DNA of 64,000 nucleotides from Saprospiraceae bacterium (GTDB lineage Bacteria > Bacteroidota > Bacteroidia > Chitinophagales > Saprospiraceae). Within the stretch, counting starts at the first letter, position 1, and the number at the start of each line of letters is the position of its first letter. The position numbers and the translations under genes were made by a program. Below are positions 56,825 through 64,000 of the stretch, in pieces. The stretch covers positions 1-64,000 of the forward strand of contig JADJOB010000001.1 in assembly GCA_016714025.1 (NCBI GenBank). The letters run 5' to 3'. The notes below the pieces were generated by a model, which saw nothing but the letters and a program-made list of their open reading frames with translations, did not search any database and was not told the DNA's origin.

Positions 56825-58078
56825 CTAAACAGACTCCTCTCCTCTCTTCAAGGTGATTTCTGTAATCTCCGGCCAAATCCCCACACGACCTCTGAATCCC
56901 AATACCCCAAAGCCCCTGTTGATGTATAAGTTGCGTCCTGCTTCCTGGTATAGTCCGGCCCATTTAGGATAACGGTATTGGATAGGACTCCATTTAAATC
57001 CCGGTATTTCAATTCCCATCTGCATTCCGTGTGTATGTCCGCTGAGTGTTAAATGAATGTGTTGCGGGTGCATCTTGACTTCATTTTCCCAATGGGTTGG
57101 ATCGTGAGAAAGCAAGACTTTAAATTCTGATTCAGGTACTTGATTCAATGCTTTTTCCAGATTGCCTCGTTTTCCAAATCCAACTCCCCAGTTTTCAACT
57201 CCAAGCAGATGAATTGACTGTCCATTTTTTTCAATTTTAACAGATTCATCCAAAAGTAACTTAAAATCCATTTCAGCATGGTGTGCTTTGATGGCCTCAA
57301 AATTTTGCTGTTTAGCTTCTTGCGTTTCCCATTGCGTGTATTCACCGTAATCGTGATTTCCCAGGATAGAAAATTGACCATGTGGAGCTTTTAGGCTTTT
57401 AAAGTCATTTACCCAGGGATCGAATTCAGTTGCAAAAGTGTTTACCAGGTCTCCGGTAAAAACAATCAGGTCACTGTTCAAAGATTTAATCAAATCAAGT
57501 CCTTTGATTACCCCTTCCCGATCCTCAAAACTACCGCTGTGAATGTCCGAAATCTGGCAGATTCGGAATCCATCAAATGCCTCGGGCAAATCCTTATAAT
57601 AAACTGTTTGCTTATGAATTTTGTATTGATATCGCCCCCGCAATAAGCCATAGGTAAGCGACATAAACGGGATGGAAGCTAAAAACAAGGCACCCTGGCT
57701 TACAAATTTACGCCGGGAGGCCATGGTTGGACTTTGTTCTGTTAGTTCGTTGCTAAAATAGCTGCTCAGCTTAAAATAAATCGCTTCAAAAAACCGGTAG
57801 ATGTCTTCTCCAAACAAGACTAAAATAAAGACCAGCTTGGTCATTAGAAGTATAAACCAAATATTACCCAGAGTCACCCAAATGACCGGCATTTGATGGT
57901 TACGACGCATTTCAATCATTCCAAATACAAACAAAGCCGGAAGCACGATCGAAACCAGCCAATAACTCAGGTAAATATAATTTGCATGTTGCAGGCTACT
58001 CGATAACAGGGTCTTTAAACCCTGGAAGGCATAGAAGTCGATAGCCAATATTAATAAGATTGGGATTAAAAAGCCCAT
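56825..58078 (-). CDS. Membrane-bound metallophosphoesterase
   Basis: 417 aa. Four hydrophobic segments in the first 145 residues, then a calcineurin-like phosphoesterase domain with all metal motifs: ICQISDIHSGSF (DxH), IVFTGDLVNTF (GD), SILGNHDYGEYTQ (GNHD), VLLSHDPTHWE and LTLSGHTHGMQMG (GHxH). The family of YkuE-like transmembrane phosphoesterases acts at the inner membrane, perhaps on lipids such as UDP-diacylglucosamine, but the substrate here is unknown. A basic RRKFVSQGALFLASIPF segment after the anchor helices resembles a Tat motif but is internal. Confidence 0.87.
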   Translation of the reverse strand: MGFLIPILLILAIDFYAFQGLKTLLSSSLQHANYIYLSYWLVSIVLPALFVFGMIEMRRNHQMPVIWVTLGNIWFILLMTKLVFILVLFGEDIYRFFEAIYFKLSSYFSNELTEQSPTMASRRKFVSQGALFLASIPFMSLTYGLLRGRYQYKIHKQTVYYKDLPEAFDGFRICQISDIHSGSFEDREGVIKGLDLIKSLNSDLIVFTGDLVNTFATEFDPWVNDFKSLKAPHGQFSILGNHDYGEYTQWETQEAKQQNFEAIKAHHAEMDFKLLLDESVKIEKNGQSIHLLGVENWGVGFGKRGNLEKALNQVPESEFKVLLSHDPTHWENEVKMHPQHIHLTLSGHTHGMQMGIEIPGFKWSPIQYRYPKWAGLYQEAGRNLYINRGFGVLGFRGRVGIWPEITEITLKRGEESV

Positions 58079-58205
58079 AGTTTAAGTGCGTTAATTACGA
58101 GAAATAAAACACGAAAAACAACAGAAAGTTCCAATTTCAAAATGATTCTGGAATACAGATGGGGACTATTCAAAGACTTTTATAGACTCCAGTTAAAAAT
58201 GAATC

Positions 58206-58682
58206 CTATTGATCCTTTTGATTTAAATAGTTAACCCGATCATCAAAACCTGTTTTTTCTATTTGCACCAGATTGCCTTCTAAAAGGGCTTGAATTTCTG
58301 GTGGATGGACAGTTGTCTTCTTTAATAGCAAATCAATGTGTAAAAATCTGGACCACAATAAAGCTTTCAGTTTTGTTTGTTCATCATTCCACATTTGATA
58401 TTCCACCAAAATATCTTTTTCTGAACATCGAATGATCAAGGAACGAATCCACACCCATTCATTTCGTTTTGCTTCCTGCAAATAAGCTATTTCATGCTTA
58501 ACCAATACCCAGGATTTTTTATTTTGCTCAGCATAATCCATTAAGTTTAATTGGTAATGCTCAAGAATTTGATCTTCGCGCGCTTCCAACATATACTCAA
58601 TAAATCGCGTATTGTATAAATGCCCCAGTGGATCGCAATCTTTAAATCGAATGCGATGTCTGGATTGTGGAATTTTTGTCAT
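58206..58682 (-). CDS. Hotdog-fold acyl-CoA thioesterase
   Basis: 158 aa. HRIRFKDCDPLGHLYNTRFI then EYMLEAREDQIL is the start of 4HBT thioesterases, with the catalytic aspartate in the D-C-D-P-x-G-H-x-(Y/N)-N motif. The next strands are VLVKHEIAYLQEAKRNEWVW and ILVEYQMWNDEQTKLKALLW. It hydrolyses acyl-CoA thioesters of unknown chain. It stands upstream of the metallophosphoesterase on the same strand with a 127-base gap. Confidence 0.85.
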   Translation of the reverse strand: MTKIPQSRHRIRFKDCDPLGHLYNTRFIEYMLEAREDQILEHYQLNLMDYAEQNKKSWVLVKHEIAYLQEAKRNEWVWIRSLIIRCSEKDILVEYQMWNDEQTKLKALLWSRFLHIDLLLKKTTVHPPEIQALLEGNLVQIEKTGFDDRVNYLNQKDQ

Positions 58683-58754
58683 GAGCTTTGCTTAAATAAG
58701 GCAAACAAATTCCGGGTGGAATAGTTTAGAGGTGTTTAAATAGGAAGCCGGGTG

Positions 58755-58992
58755 GAAAATGCTGCAATGTTACAATTTTGCAATGCTGCAATTCGACAAT
58801 GCTGCAATTTTGCAATGTTACAATGTTGCAATGCTTTAATGCTTTAATGCTTTAATGCTGTAATATTAAAATTAAAATAAATCTGCTCTGTTTATATTTA
58901 TCTGGTAGTGCATTTAAAGATTTTAGCATTTCAACATTTTAGAATTGCAGCATTTTAGTATTGTAGCATTTTTTTGGGATTGTAGCATTTCG
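58755..58992. repeat. Microsatellite-like words (TGCTGCAATGTTACAATTT)n
   Basis: Degenerate copies of AATGCTGCAATTTTGCAATG at 58758-58870, then the inverse words (CAGCATTTTAGAATTGTAGCATTTT) at 58920-58992. The two halves could form a long imperfect stem. No gene. Confidence 0.7.
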
Positions 58993-58993
58993 A

Positions 58994-59116
58994 TTGAGGG
59001 CTTGGCGATGGCGGGCATCACGAAGCACTAAACTGTGGGTAAGCACAAATGTAAAATGGAATCACAACAATACAATTAACCGCTGTCCGCATGCTATCGC
59101 TAAGCCCTTGTTAGCG
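58994..59116 (+). other. Lone attC-like imperfect palindrome
   Basis: The arm AGGGCTTGGCGATGGCGGG (58997-59015) faces GTCCGCATGCTATCGCTAAG then CCCTT (59086-59109) with small bulges and is followed by GTTAGCG (59110). The size, asymmetry and GTT core are those of an attC, but the left core AAC is missing. A small nested hairpin (ATGCTA.CGCTAA..TTAGCG..TAGCAT) overlaps the right end. It lies at the 3' end of the DUF1003 operon. Confidence 0.4.
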
Positions 59117-59195
59117 GCTAGCATACTCTTTAACTGCCTGCAAGTCCTGATGCTAAATATTCGCTTACACATTTTCAAGCATAAAATATCTCTGT

Positions 59196-59807
59196 TCATT
59201 TTAAAGTAGAAGTACTAAGAAGTGCATTCACTTTTATTATCAACTCCTCAATTACTTTAGTGTGTTGCTCATTTATACGGAAGGATTTTTCAGAAATTTC
59301 ATTCATATGTCTTACTTGCAATGCCTGGGATTCAAGCATTGTTTTGGATTGGTCTTGCATCATAATATTAATTTTTTGGTGCAGCGAACGAATTTCCAAT
59401 TCAGCTTTAAGGTTAATCATGTAATCATTATCGGTTTTCAGCCTGTCTTTTTCGACCTGTCTGTTTTGGCTCATCATAATGAAGGGTGCCTGTAAAGCAG
59501 CAACGCCACCAAGCAAAAGATTCAGCAAAATAAATGGATAAGCATCAAATTTGTAAGGGGAAAAAATATTGAACAGAACCCAGCAAAAAAGTATAATACC
59601 AAAAAATATGATGAAATGCCAACTGCCACCGAACCTTGCAATTTTATCAGAGAGATTTTCAGCAAAGGATAGTTTCTCTTTTTCGGGGTGTAATAACTTA
59701 TCAACTAAAGACTCTTCCTCTTTTAATGTTTGCTGAACAATATCATTAAGTTTTGATAAATGTTCGTTATTTCTAGCTAATAGCTTTTCAAAATCTAATT
59801 CACTCAT
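59196..59807 (-). CDS. DUF1003 membrane protein
   Basis: 203 aa. The core AENLSDKIARFGGSWHFIIF, FGIILFCWVLFNI, YPFILLNLLLGGVAALQAPF and IMMSQNRQVEKDRLKTDNDY is the complete DUF1003 signature with two membrane helices. N- and C-terminal parts are helical and charged, the latter a coiled coil (EIRSLHQKINIMMQDQSKTM). It is the last gene of a four-gene operon, 12 bases after the hydrolase gene. The role of DUF1003 proteins is not established. Confidence 0.9.
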   Translation of the reverse strand: MSELDFEKLLARNNEHLSKLNDIVQQTLKEEESLVDKLLHPEKEKLSFAENLSDKIARFGGSWHFIIFFGIILFCWVLFNIFSPYKFDAYPFILLNLLLGGVAALQAPFIMMSQNRQVEKDRLKTDNDYMINLKAELEIRSLHQKINIMMQDQSKTMLESQALQVRHMNEISEKSFRINEQHTKVIEELIIKVNALLSTSTLK

Positions 59808-59819
59808 TTGATGTGTTGT

Positions 59820-60563
59820 TTAAAACTGATTTAACCATTGAAGAAATTCACCAAACTGTTTAGGCGAGATAGAATGAGCAACTGCATCTTCTGAAAAAGC
59901 TACCGATATGCCAAGGCTTTGGAGCATTTGCTGATTTTCCCTGGCATACGTTATCGGCAACATACTATCTTTACTCCCATGAGCAAGAAAACACTTTAAT
60001 GATTTTAAGGAAACAGAAGAGCTTATGTAAGGTTTTAATTCATAAACAAAACGACCACTTAAAACACCGAAGCCGGCTATTTTTTCAGGCATTGTTAAGC
60101 TAATAGCTGAGGCCATATTCGCTCCCTGACTAAACCCTGCAACAATAATTTTTTTGCTATCTGCATTATACTTTTGGGTTATTTCAGAAATTAACTGCAT
60201 TAGTTTGTTTCTGCTTTTTTCTTCTTCATCAATATTAATGACTATTTTTTCATTTACCATTTTCACATCATACCAACGGTAACTGTTTTCGCTTAACTTA
60301 TAGGGAGCACGGACAGAGACTACTATCCAGTTTTCCGGAATTTGTGAACTAAATGAAAACAAGTCATTCTCATTACTGCCATGTCCATGCAACAAAATCA
60401 AAAGTGGCGATTTTGCAACGCTATTGTTACTCTCTCTAATGATATAATGTAATGATGTATGTGATACCATAATATTTTGATTGTTTTGTGCCGTGCAGCT
60501 ACTTATCAATGCTAATTGTACAATACATAAGTTAATAAATTTTTGAACCCTGGTGTTACTCAT
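59820..60563 (-). CDS. Exported alpha/beta hydrolase (carboxylesterase/phospholipase type)
   Basis: 247 aa. A lipoprotein-like signal (INLCIVQLALISSC then TAQ) is followed by a small serine hydrolase: LLILLHGHGSNENDLFSFSS (oxyanion region), KKIIVAGFSQGANMASAISL (nucleophile in GFSQG), FLAHGSKDSMLPI (acid) and DAVAHSISPKQFGEFLQWLN (histidine). The family includes MhqD of the Bacillus quinone-response regulon, which is encoded with DoxX and ring-cleaving dioxygenases as here. It starts 4 bases after the VOC gene. The export signal is unusual compared with cytosolic MhqD. Confidence 0.85.
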   Translation of the reverse strand: MSNTRVQKFINLCIVQLALISSCTAQNNQNIMVSHTSLHYIIRESNNSVAKSPLLILLHGHGSNENDLFSFSSQIPENWIVVSVRAPYKLSENSYRWYDVKMVNEKIVINIDEEEKSRNKLMQLISEITQKYNADSKKIIVAGFSQGANMASAISLTMPEKIAGFGVLSGRFVYELKPYISSSVSLKSLKCFLAHGSKDSMLPITYARENQQMLQSLGISVAFSEDAVAHSISPKQFGEFLQWLNQF

Positions 60564-60567
60564 TTAT

Positions 60568-61554
60568 CTACACTTTATGCGTAAGTAATATTTTAATTCC
60601 TGTAGGATCGGTCGCCCAATAATTGCCTTCTTTTTCCTGTGCATTATCAATTGCCTTAACTGCCTTTAAAAGTTGTTCTTTGGATTTGAAAACGATGTGA
60701 TAGTGTTTTAACCCGGCATTTGTGGGTGGAGCCAATGGTTTATTAATGCCATGCCACGAATTCATCGCCACACGATGCTGATAAACTCCTCCTGCTCCTA
60801 AATCAGCGTATTTGTATTGTGGAAAAAAGTTGAATTGAGTGAACCCCATTTTTTTGTAGAACTCATTATTAAGTGTGACATCTTGAGCATAAAAATGTAT
60901 ATGCCCAATCTTAGCGTCATCATTAATAATTTTACTCAAATCTTTATCTACAAGGCTTTTTAGAATTTCTTCTGTATCTAATGGTGCAGACGCACCTCTG
61001 ATAGTGCCATCCGTGTCTTCCATAAAAAGACCACCTTCTGTAATTACTCTTTTGAAACGTTCAGGTGTTTCAAATGCTAATTCAACCATCACGTTATCGT
61101 AATCTGTCAGATACAATGATTGAGTCATTGTGTGGTCTATGGGAGAAAAGAAATATTTGTTTTGTTGTAAGCGATAAATTGCCTTGGCCAGGTCTTCTTT
61201 GGTGGCTAAGTGAATAGCGAAATGATATAAACCACTGTAACCTTCCTTGAATACAGATTTAGCTGTTTGATGAACCACTACCAATGTCTTGTTTTCTGTG
61301 CCAAATTCAGCTACTGAGTCAGATTGGCTTCTCAACTTCATACCGATTACTTTTGTCCAAAATGAAATGGCTTTTTCAATTGAAGTATTATTCAGATGAA
61401 CAGCCTCAAAAGAGGCTATTTCATCTGAATTTACATGTTTTAATTCGTTAGCCTTTTGCAACGACATTGCATTAGCTAATGTTGATATTCCATCCATTGT
61501 TAATAGTAATGTTGAAGTGCCGAGAATAGTTTTAATAAAGTCTTTTCTTTCCAT
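60568..61554 (-). CDS. Exported VOC-family (glyoxalase/dioxygenase-like) protein
   Basis: 328 aa. N-terminal signal MERKDFIKTILGTSTLLLTM then DGISTLANA. Two tandem VOC modules follow: EIASFEAVHLNNTSIEKAIS, FWTKVIGMKL and GLYHFAIHLATKEDLAKAIY; then IGHIHFYAQDVTLNNEFYKK, MGFTQFNFF and LKHYHIVFKSKEQLLKAVKA. The H/E metal positions of catechol dioxygenase-like enzymes (H in the first strand of each module, E near VMVELAFE) are present. It resembles MhqO/CatE-type ring-cleaving proteins acting on hydroquinones. It is the second gene of the DoxX operon (5-base gap). Confidence 0.85.
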   Translation of the reverse strand: MERKDFIKTILGTSTLLLTMDGISTLANAMSLQKANELKHVNSDEIASFEAVHLNNTSIEKAISFWTKVIGMKLRSQSDSVAEFGTENKTLVVVHQTAKSVFKEGYSGLYHFAIHLATKEDLAKAIYRLQQNKYFFSPIDHTMTQSLYLTDYDNVMVELAFETPERFKRVITEGGLFMEDTDGTIRGASAPLDTEEILKSLVDKDLSKIINDDAKIGHIHFYAQDVTLNNEFYKKMGFTQFNFFPQYKYADLGAGGVYQHRVAMNSWHGINKPLAPPTNAGLKHYHIVFKSKEQLLKAVKAIDNAQEKEGNYWATDPTGIKILLTHKV

Positions 61555-61559
61555 TTTAA

Positions 61560-61970
61560 TTAAGCTTTTGGTAAAATAGGAGCTTTTTTACTTCTGCCCC
61601 ATGCAATAAATAAAGCTATGAGCATGAACAAGCCATTCATTCCAATCATTGGTGTTTCACCCCTTGAAATGTGAAAGGGAATGGATAACAAAAGGATTGT
61701 TGCAAGTCCAACTGCTGCCAATACGGTGAGTTGGGGTTTGATGCGAAGTAATGAAGGCAGTAACAAACCTATGCCTCCAAGAAGTTCGGCAACAGCTATG
61801 AACCTGACAAGTGCGGAAGGAACGCTGCCTGTCCAGGGCATCATAGCTGAAAGTTTTTCGATGGGCATAGATGCTTTCATGAAACCTGACATGAGGAACA
61901 TCGCTGCTAAAAGAATTTGTGCCACCCATAAAGAGATGTGCATTGTTTTTGAAGAATTTTTCTTTTCCAT
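61560..61970 (-). CDS. DoxX family membrane protein
   Basis: 136 aa with four spans: ISLWVAQILLAAMFLMSGFM (ending in the G-F-x-K motif of DoxX), LVRFIAVAELLGGIGLLLPS, LTVLAAVGLATILLLSIPFH and MNGLFMLIALFIAWGRS. DoxX proteins such as MhqP accompany quinone and thiol-stress enzymes, possibly as quinone-linked membrane reductases. It is the first gene of the operon DoxX - VOC - hydrolase - DUF1003. Its upstream region has a Crp/Fnr-type box. Confidence 0.9.
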   Translation of the reverse strand: MEKKNSSKTMHISLWVAQILLAAMFLMSGFMKASMPIEKLSAMMPWTGSVPSALVRFIAVAELLGGIGLLLPSLLRIKPQLTVLAAVGLATILLLSIPFHISRGETPMIGMNGLFMLIALFIAWGRSKKAPILPKA

Positions 61971-61974
61971 TTTT

Positions 61975-62095
61975 TTAAGTTTTTAATTGTTTAATAATTT
62001 GTTTGAATTAATGATACAAAGATGCAGCGACCTCAACGCCTGAAACGATGAGGTAGGGCAAAAAAAAACATTGATGTATGTCAACGTTTTTCAAA
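61975..62095 (-). promoter_or_regulatory. Promoter region with Crp/Fnr-type box (DoxX operon)
   Basis: The palindrome AACATTGATGTATGTCAACGTT lies at 62067-62088 (20-base core AACATTGA...TCAACG). CATCTTTG, close to the -7 element, is at 62017-62024 on the minus strand, which puts the box near -65, the class of activating Crp-family sites. About 120 bases are almost identical to 63562-63682. Confidence 0.65.
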
Positions 62096-62109
62096 AAAAT
62101 GGATCTGCT

Positions 62110-62425
62110 TTTCCCTATCTCGTCAATCTGCATATTCAGTGCAAAAATGATATCTTGCTTGCAGTGCTGTCTGTAGGAACTTCCTCCTGTGGCATACCAT
62201 GGTGTTCAGCGGGCTTGCTGTCTTCACCCTAAAGATATCTACACCTACAATCGGCTTAGGAAAGAAGCTGGAATATCCTCCATGGATCTTAACAAAATCA
62301 CCGTCTGCAAAGATTGTTCCCATCTCATATGGATATTAATTCTGAAAACGGTTCACTGGTTGGTCCGAATTCTTTTACGAAGTTGATATCGAGCTTTTAC
62401 GTGGTCATGTATAACTTATACAACG
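62110..62425. other. Intergenic stretch without recognised gene
   Basis: About 300 bases of higher GC than the neighbours. Short open frames of 65-66 aa exist on both strands (62189-62386 +, 62123-62323 -) but show no recognisable family or start signal. It could be the remnant of a deleted gene. Confidence 0.4.
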
Positions 62426-62428
62426 AAA

Positions 62429-62461
62429 AAAGGCGTTCCGTCTAACACACGGAACGCCTTT
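62429..62461 (-). terminator. Strong rho-independent terminator
   Basis: A 13-base perfect stem, AAAGGCGTTCCGT / ACGGAACGCCTTT with a 7-base loop, is followed on the minus strand by TTT and more T. It ends the MBL-fold gene transcript. Confidence 0.85.
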
Positions 62462-62575
62462 ACTGAGTTAATCAATCTTAAAAAACTAATCCTAATTTAA
62501 TTGTAAATAGTGCGCTATTTTATTCTATCACCTCGCAGTATTCTAGCAACATACTATTATAAACTTAATGCTGAA

Positions 62576-63556
62576 TTAAAACCAATGAGCACCAGGGTCT
62601 CCTGGATAAAAAGCATTTGGCAGTGAGAAATAAAGTGCTCCATCTCCATAGGTTGGATATAAAATTTTTAGCTCATCTACTACTTGTTGTACACTAGTAG
62701 CGGTTCCACCAGCAGTTAAATTTTTTGTTCCTTTAATCAAACCTTGTGCATTACCTATATAAGCAATGGTTGCGTCAAAATTGCCTGTTACATTTGTTTG
62801 GTAACCTAGGTGTCCAACAAAAATATACTTGTAGTTACTGAATTTTGATTTCATATCAGTTAGGGCGTTTATCCAAATACTCAATTCGTCCACACTGTCA
62901 AGTGGTGTATAATCACGAATATAGGAATGTCTCTTAATTGCGGTTAAATCACCAGTGAATACCGCCCTTTCAGTTGGAATATATACATATCCATTTTCGA
63001 CCGCTTCAGTACCTGAAACATTGTCAAAGTAGTATTCAAAACCGCCAATTTCTTTTGAGCCAGACACTCCTATGGCCGTATCACCGTACACTTGATTAAA
63101 GGTTGCATCGGTATTCAAGACAGCGGCATCTTTTGTTTGCGCATAAACTGTTACATCCTTGAATTTGTCTAAGTTAATATAGTGGTCAATGTGAGGATGT
63201 GTAATAATGATGTTCATGGGTTTTTTAATTGCATTTGCATAGGCACGGAGTTCCGCTCCTGAATTACTTAAGTCAACTGGAATAACAGCCCCGCCAGAGT
63301 TATTGATACCCACATCTACCAGAGTAATCTCCTTTTCTGATTCCACAATTGTTGAAGTCCATCTTGTTCCAAAATTCAAAACATGATATCGAACTTTGTC
63401 TTCAGTCACAACCTCCACGCTAGCACTTGGTGCAAGAGAAGCAGCCGGGGCATTGGAAAAGTTAACTTTAGTGGGATTGGTGTCAGATTTTTCACATGAT
63501 GTAAAAAATACAGTTGCGCATACAATGGCTGCGATTGCCAATTTTTGAATTTTCAT
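62576..63556 (-). CDS. MBL-fold metallo-hydrolase lipoprotein
   Basis: 326 aa. The signal MKIQKLAIAAIVCATVFFTSC ends in a lipobox. The metallo-beta-lactamase fold has MNIIITHPHIDHYINLDKFK (HxHxDH metal motif), AVFTGDLTAIKRHSY (metal aspartate) and YKYIFVGHLGYQTNV (last histidine). It is related to SoxH/QuiP-like or lactonase-like periplasmic hydrolases; the substrate is not known. Its promoter region is a near copy of the one upstream of the DoxX operon, so both should respond to the same regulator. A strong terminator follows at 62429-62461. Confidence 0.87.
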   Translation of the reverse strand: MKIQKLAIAAIVCATVFFTSCEKSDTNPTKVNFSNAPAASLAPSASVEVVTEDKVRYHVLNFGTRWTSTIVESEKEITLVDVGINNSGGAVIPVDLSNSGAELRAYANAIKKPMNIIITHPHIDHYINLDKFKDVTVYAQTKDAAVLNTDATFNQVYGDTAIGVSGSKEIGGFEYYFDNVSGTEAVENGYVYIPTERAVFTGDLTAIKRHSYIRDYTPLDSVDELSIWINALTDMKSKFSNYKYIFVGHLGYQTNVTGNFDATIAYIGNAQGLIKGTKNLTAGGTATSVQQVVDELKILYPTYGDGALYFSLPNAFYPGDPGAHWF

Positions 63557-63561
63557 TTTTT

Positions 63562-63685
63562 TTAGTTTTTAATTGTTTAATAATTTGTTTGAATTAATGA
63601 TGCAAAAATGCAGCGACCTCAACGCCTGAAACGATGAGGCAAGACAAAAAAAAACGTTGATGTAGGTCAACGTTTTTCAAATAAA
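63562..63685 (-). promoter_or_regulatory. Promoter region with Crp/Fnr-type box (MBL-fold gene)
   Basis: A perfect palindrome lies at 63653-63674, with arms AACGTTGA and TCAACGTT and spacer TGTAGG. The remaining sequence (TTTTTAATTGTTTAATAATT, CAGCGACCTCAACGCCTGAA) repeats that at 61975-62095. The box has the TTGA-N6-TCAA layout of FNR/Crp sites. Confidence 0.7.
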
Positions 63686-63692
63686 ATGGTAG

Positions 63693-64000
63693 CTATTTTT
63701 TTATTGAACCGGCTCTTATGCGGCTTAGTGTTTCCTTGGTCATGCCAAGATAAGAGGCGATTATGTGTTGAGGAAACCGCTGCATAAATTCGGGAAATCT
63801 CTTTTCAAAATCTTCATAACGCTCTTCTGCCGTAAGCGTTTGCGCTGCCTGAACTCTTTTCAGCAGATTAAAGGATTGCTTTTCGGTAACCACTTTTATC
63901 ATTTCGTTGATGAAAGGTTGTCGGCTTAATTTGTTAATAAAATCTTCTCTGTTCACCATCAGCATTTCCACATCTTCGAAGGCATCAATAAAGTAAGGCG
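63693..64000 (-). CDS. Crp/Fnr family transcriptional regulator (partial, start beyond window)
   Basis: The visible part, read in the frame PYFIDAFEDVEMLMVNREDF, continues through SRQPFINEMIKVVTEKQSFN and EERYEDFEKRFPEFMQRFPQ to HIIASYLGMTKETLSRIRAG and SIKK. This is the C-terminal half of a cNMP-type regulator with a helix-turn-helix of the A-S-(Y/L)-L-G-M-(T/S)-x-E-T-L-S-R-(I/L)-R type. The frame continues past 64000. Its gene is just upstream of one of the two Crp/Fnr-type boxes, so it likely controls the MBL-fold gene and the DoxX operon and may control itself. Confidence 0.88.
   Translation of the reverse strand, partial: PYFIDAFEDVEMLMVNREDFINKLSRQPFINEMIKVVTEKQSFNLLKRVQAAQTLTAEERYEDFEKRFPEFMQRFPQHIIASYLGMTKETLSRIRAGSIKK

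Noticed and set aside
62123..62386. 66-aa and 65-aa frames on opposite strands
   Set aside because: No family, start signal or codon pattern supports either one. The stretch is described as an unexplained gap instead.

Overview
The window looks like a chromosomal piece of a low-GC Bacteroidota, most likely from the Saprospiria (the class is an inference). Supporting signs are a 288-aa primary sigma factor without region 1.1, a TANNTTTG-type promoter, a type IX secretion sorting domain, a CarboxypepD_reg/TonB-type outer-membrane protein, an UpxY-type NusG paralogue, DUF3667, SatD and DUF3307 genes, and long intergenic tracts of short degenerate repeats. No rRNA or tRNA gene was seen. One tmRNA gene is present.

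Layout. (1) 1-12.3 kb: a cytochrome c biogenesis gene (ccsA/ccmF type), a DUF2520 gene, a satD-DUF3307 pair, a toxin-antitoxin module next to ssrA, purC, a sigma factor, pnp and rpsO. Nearly every gene here is broken by one or more single-base indels or a stop, often in homopolymers, which points to sequence error more than to real decay. (2) 13-24.8 kb: two paralogous lipoproteins, a DUF2911 protein, a tandem pair of methyltransferase-fold proteins carrying signal peptides, an outer-membrane barrel, a T9SS-secreted protein, mazG and ribA, separated by mini- and microsatellite tracts. (3) 25-31 kb: smc and a MATE exporter. (4) 31-35 kb: a repeat-rich zone with about nine copies of a ~271-bp unit, a MITE-like element with 25-bp terminal inverted repeats and evenly spaced palindromes, and a DUF4160/DUF2442 pair in the middle. 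(5) 35-43 kb: an orphan UpxY antiterminator followed by what reads as an integron gene-cassette array without an integrase (CALIN). Single genes all on the + strand start 19-43 bp after a GTT core and end at imperfect-palindrome attC sites. One cassette carries an AAA ATPase plus a TOPRIM-like DUF4276 protein, and another a free-standing CHAT/caspase-like protein. Both look like defence genes. (6) 43-58.7 kb: katG, a DUF3667 membrane protein, a MarR-RND efflux operon, a few membrane proteins, a metallophosphoesterase and a thioesterase. (7) 59-64 kb: a four-gene operon (DoxX, VOC dioxygenase-like, alpha/beta hydrolase, DUF1003) resembling quinone/aromatic detoxification operons, and an MBL-fold lipoprotein gene. 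Both are preceded by near-identical promoter regions with a Crp/Fnr-type palindrome, next to a Crp/Fnr-family regulator that runs off the window.

How it fits together: regions 1 and 3 and parts of 2 and 6 are core metabolism and information processing. The novel material is in the cassette array at 36.0-41.5 kb, the MITE-like and 271-bp repeats just upstream of it, and the exported methyltransferase-like pair at 15.7-17.7 kb.
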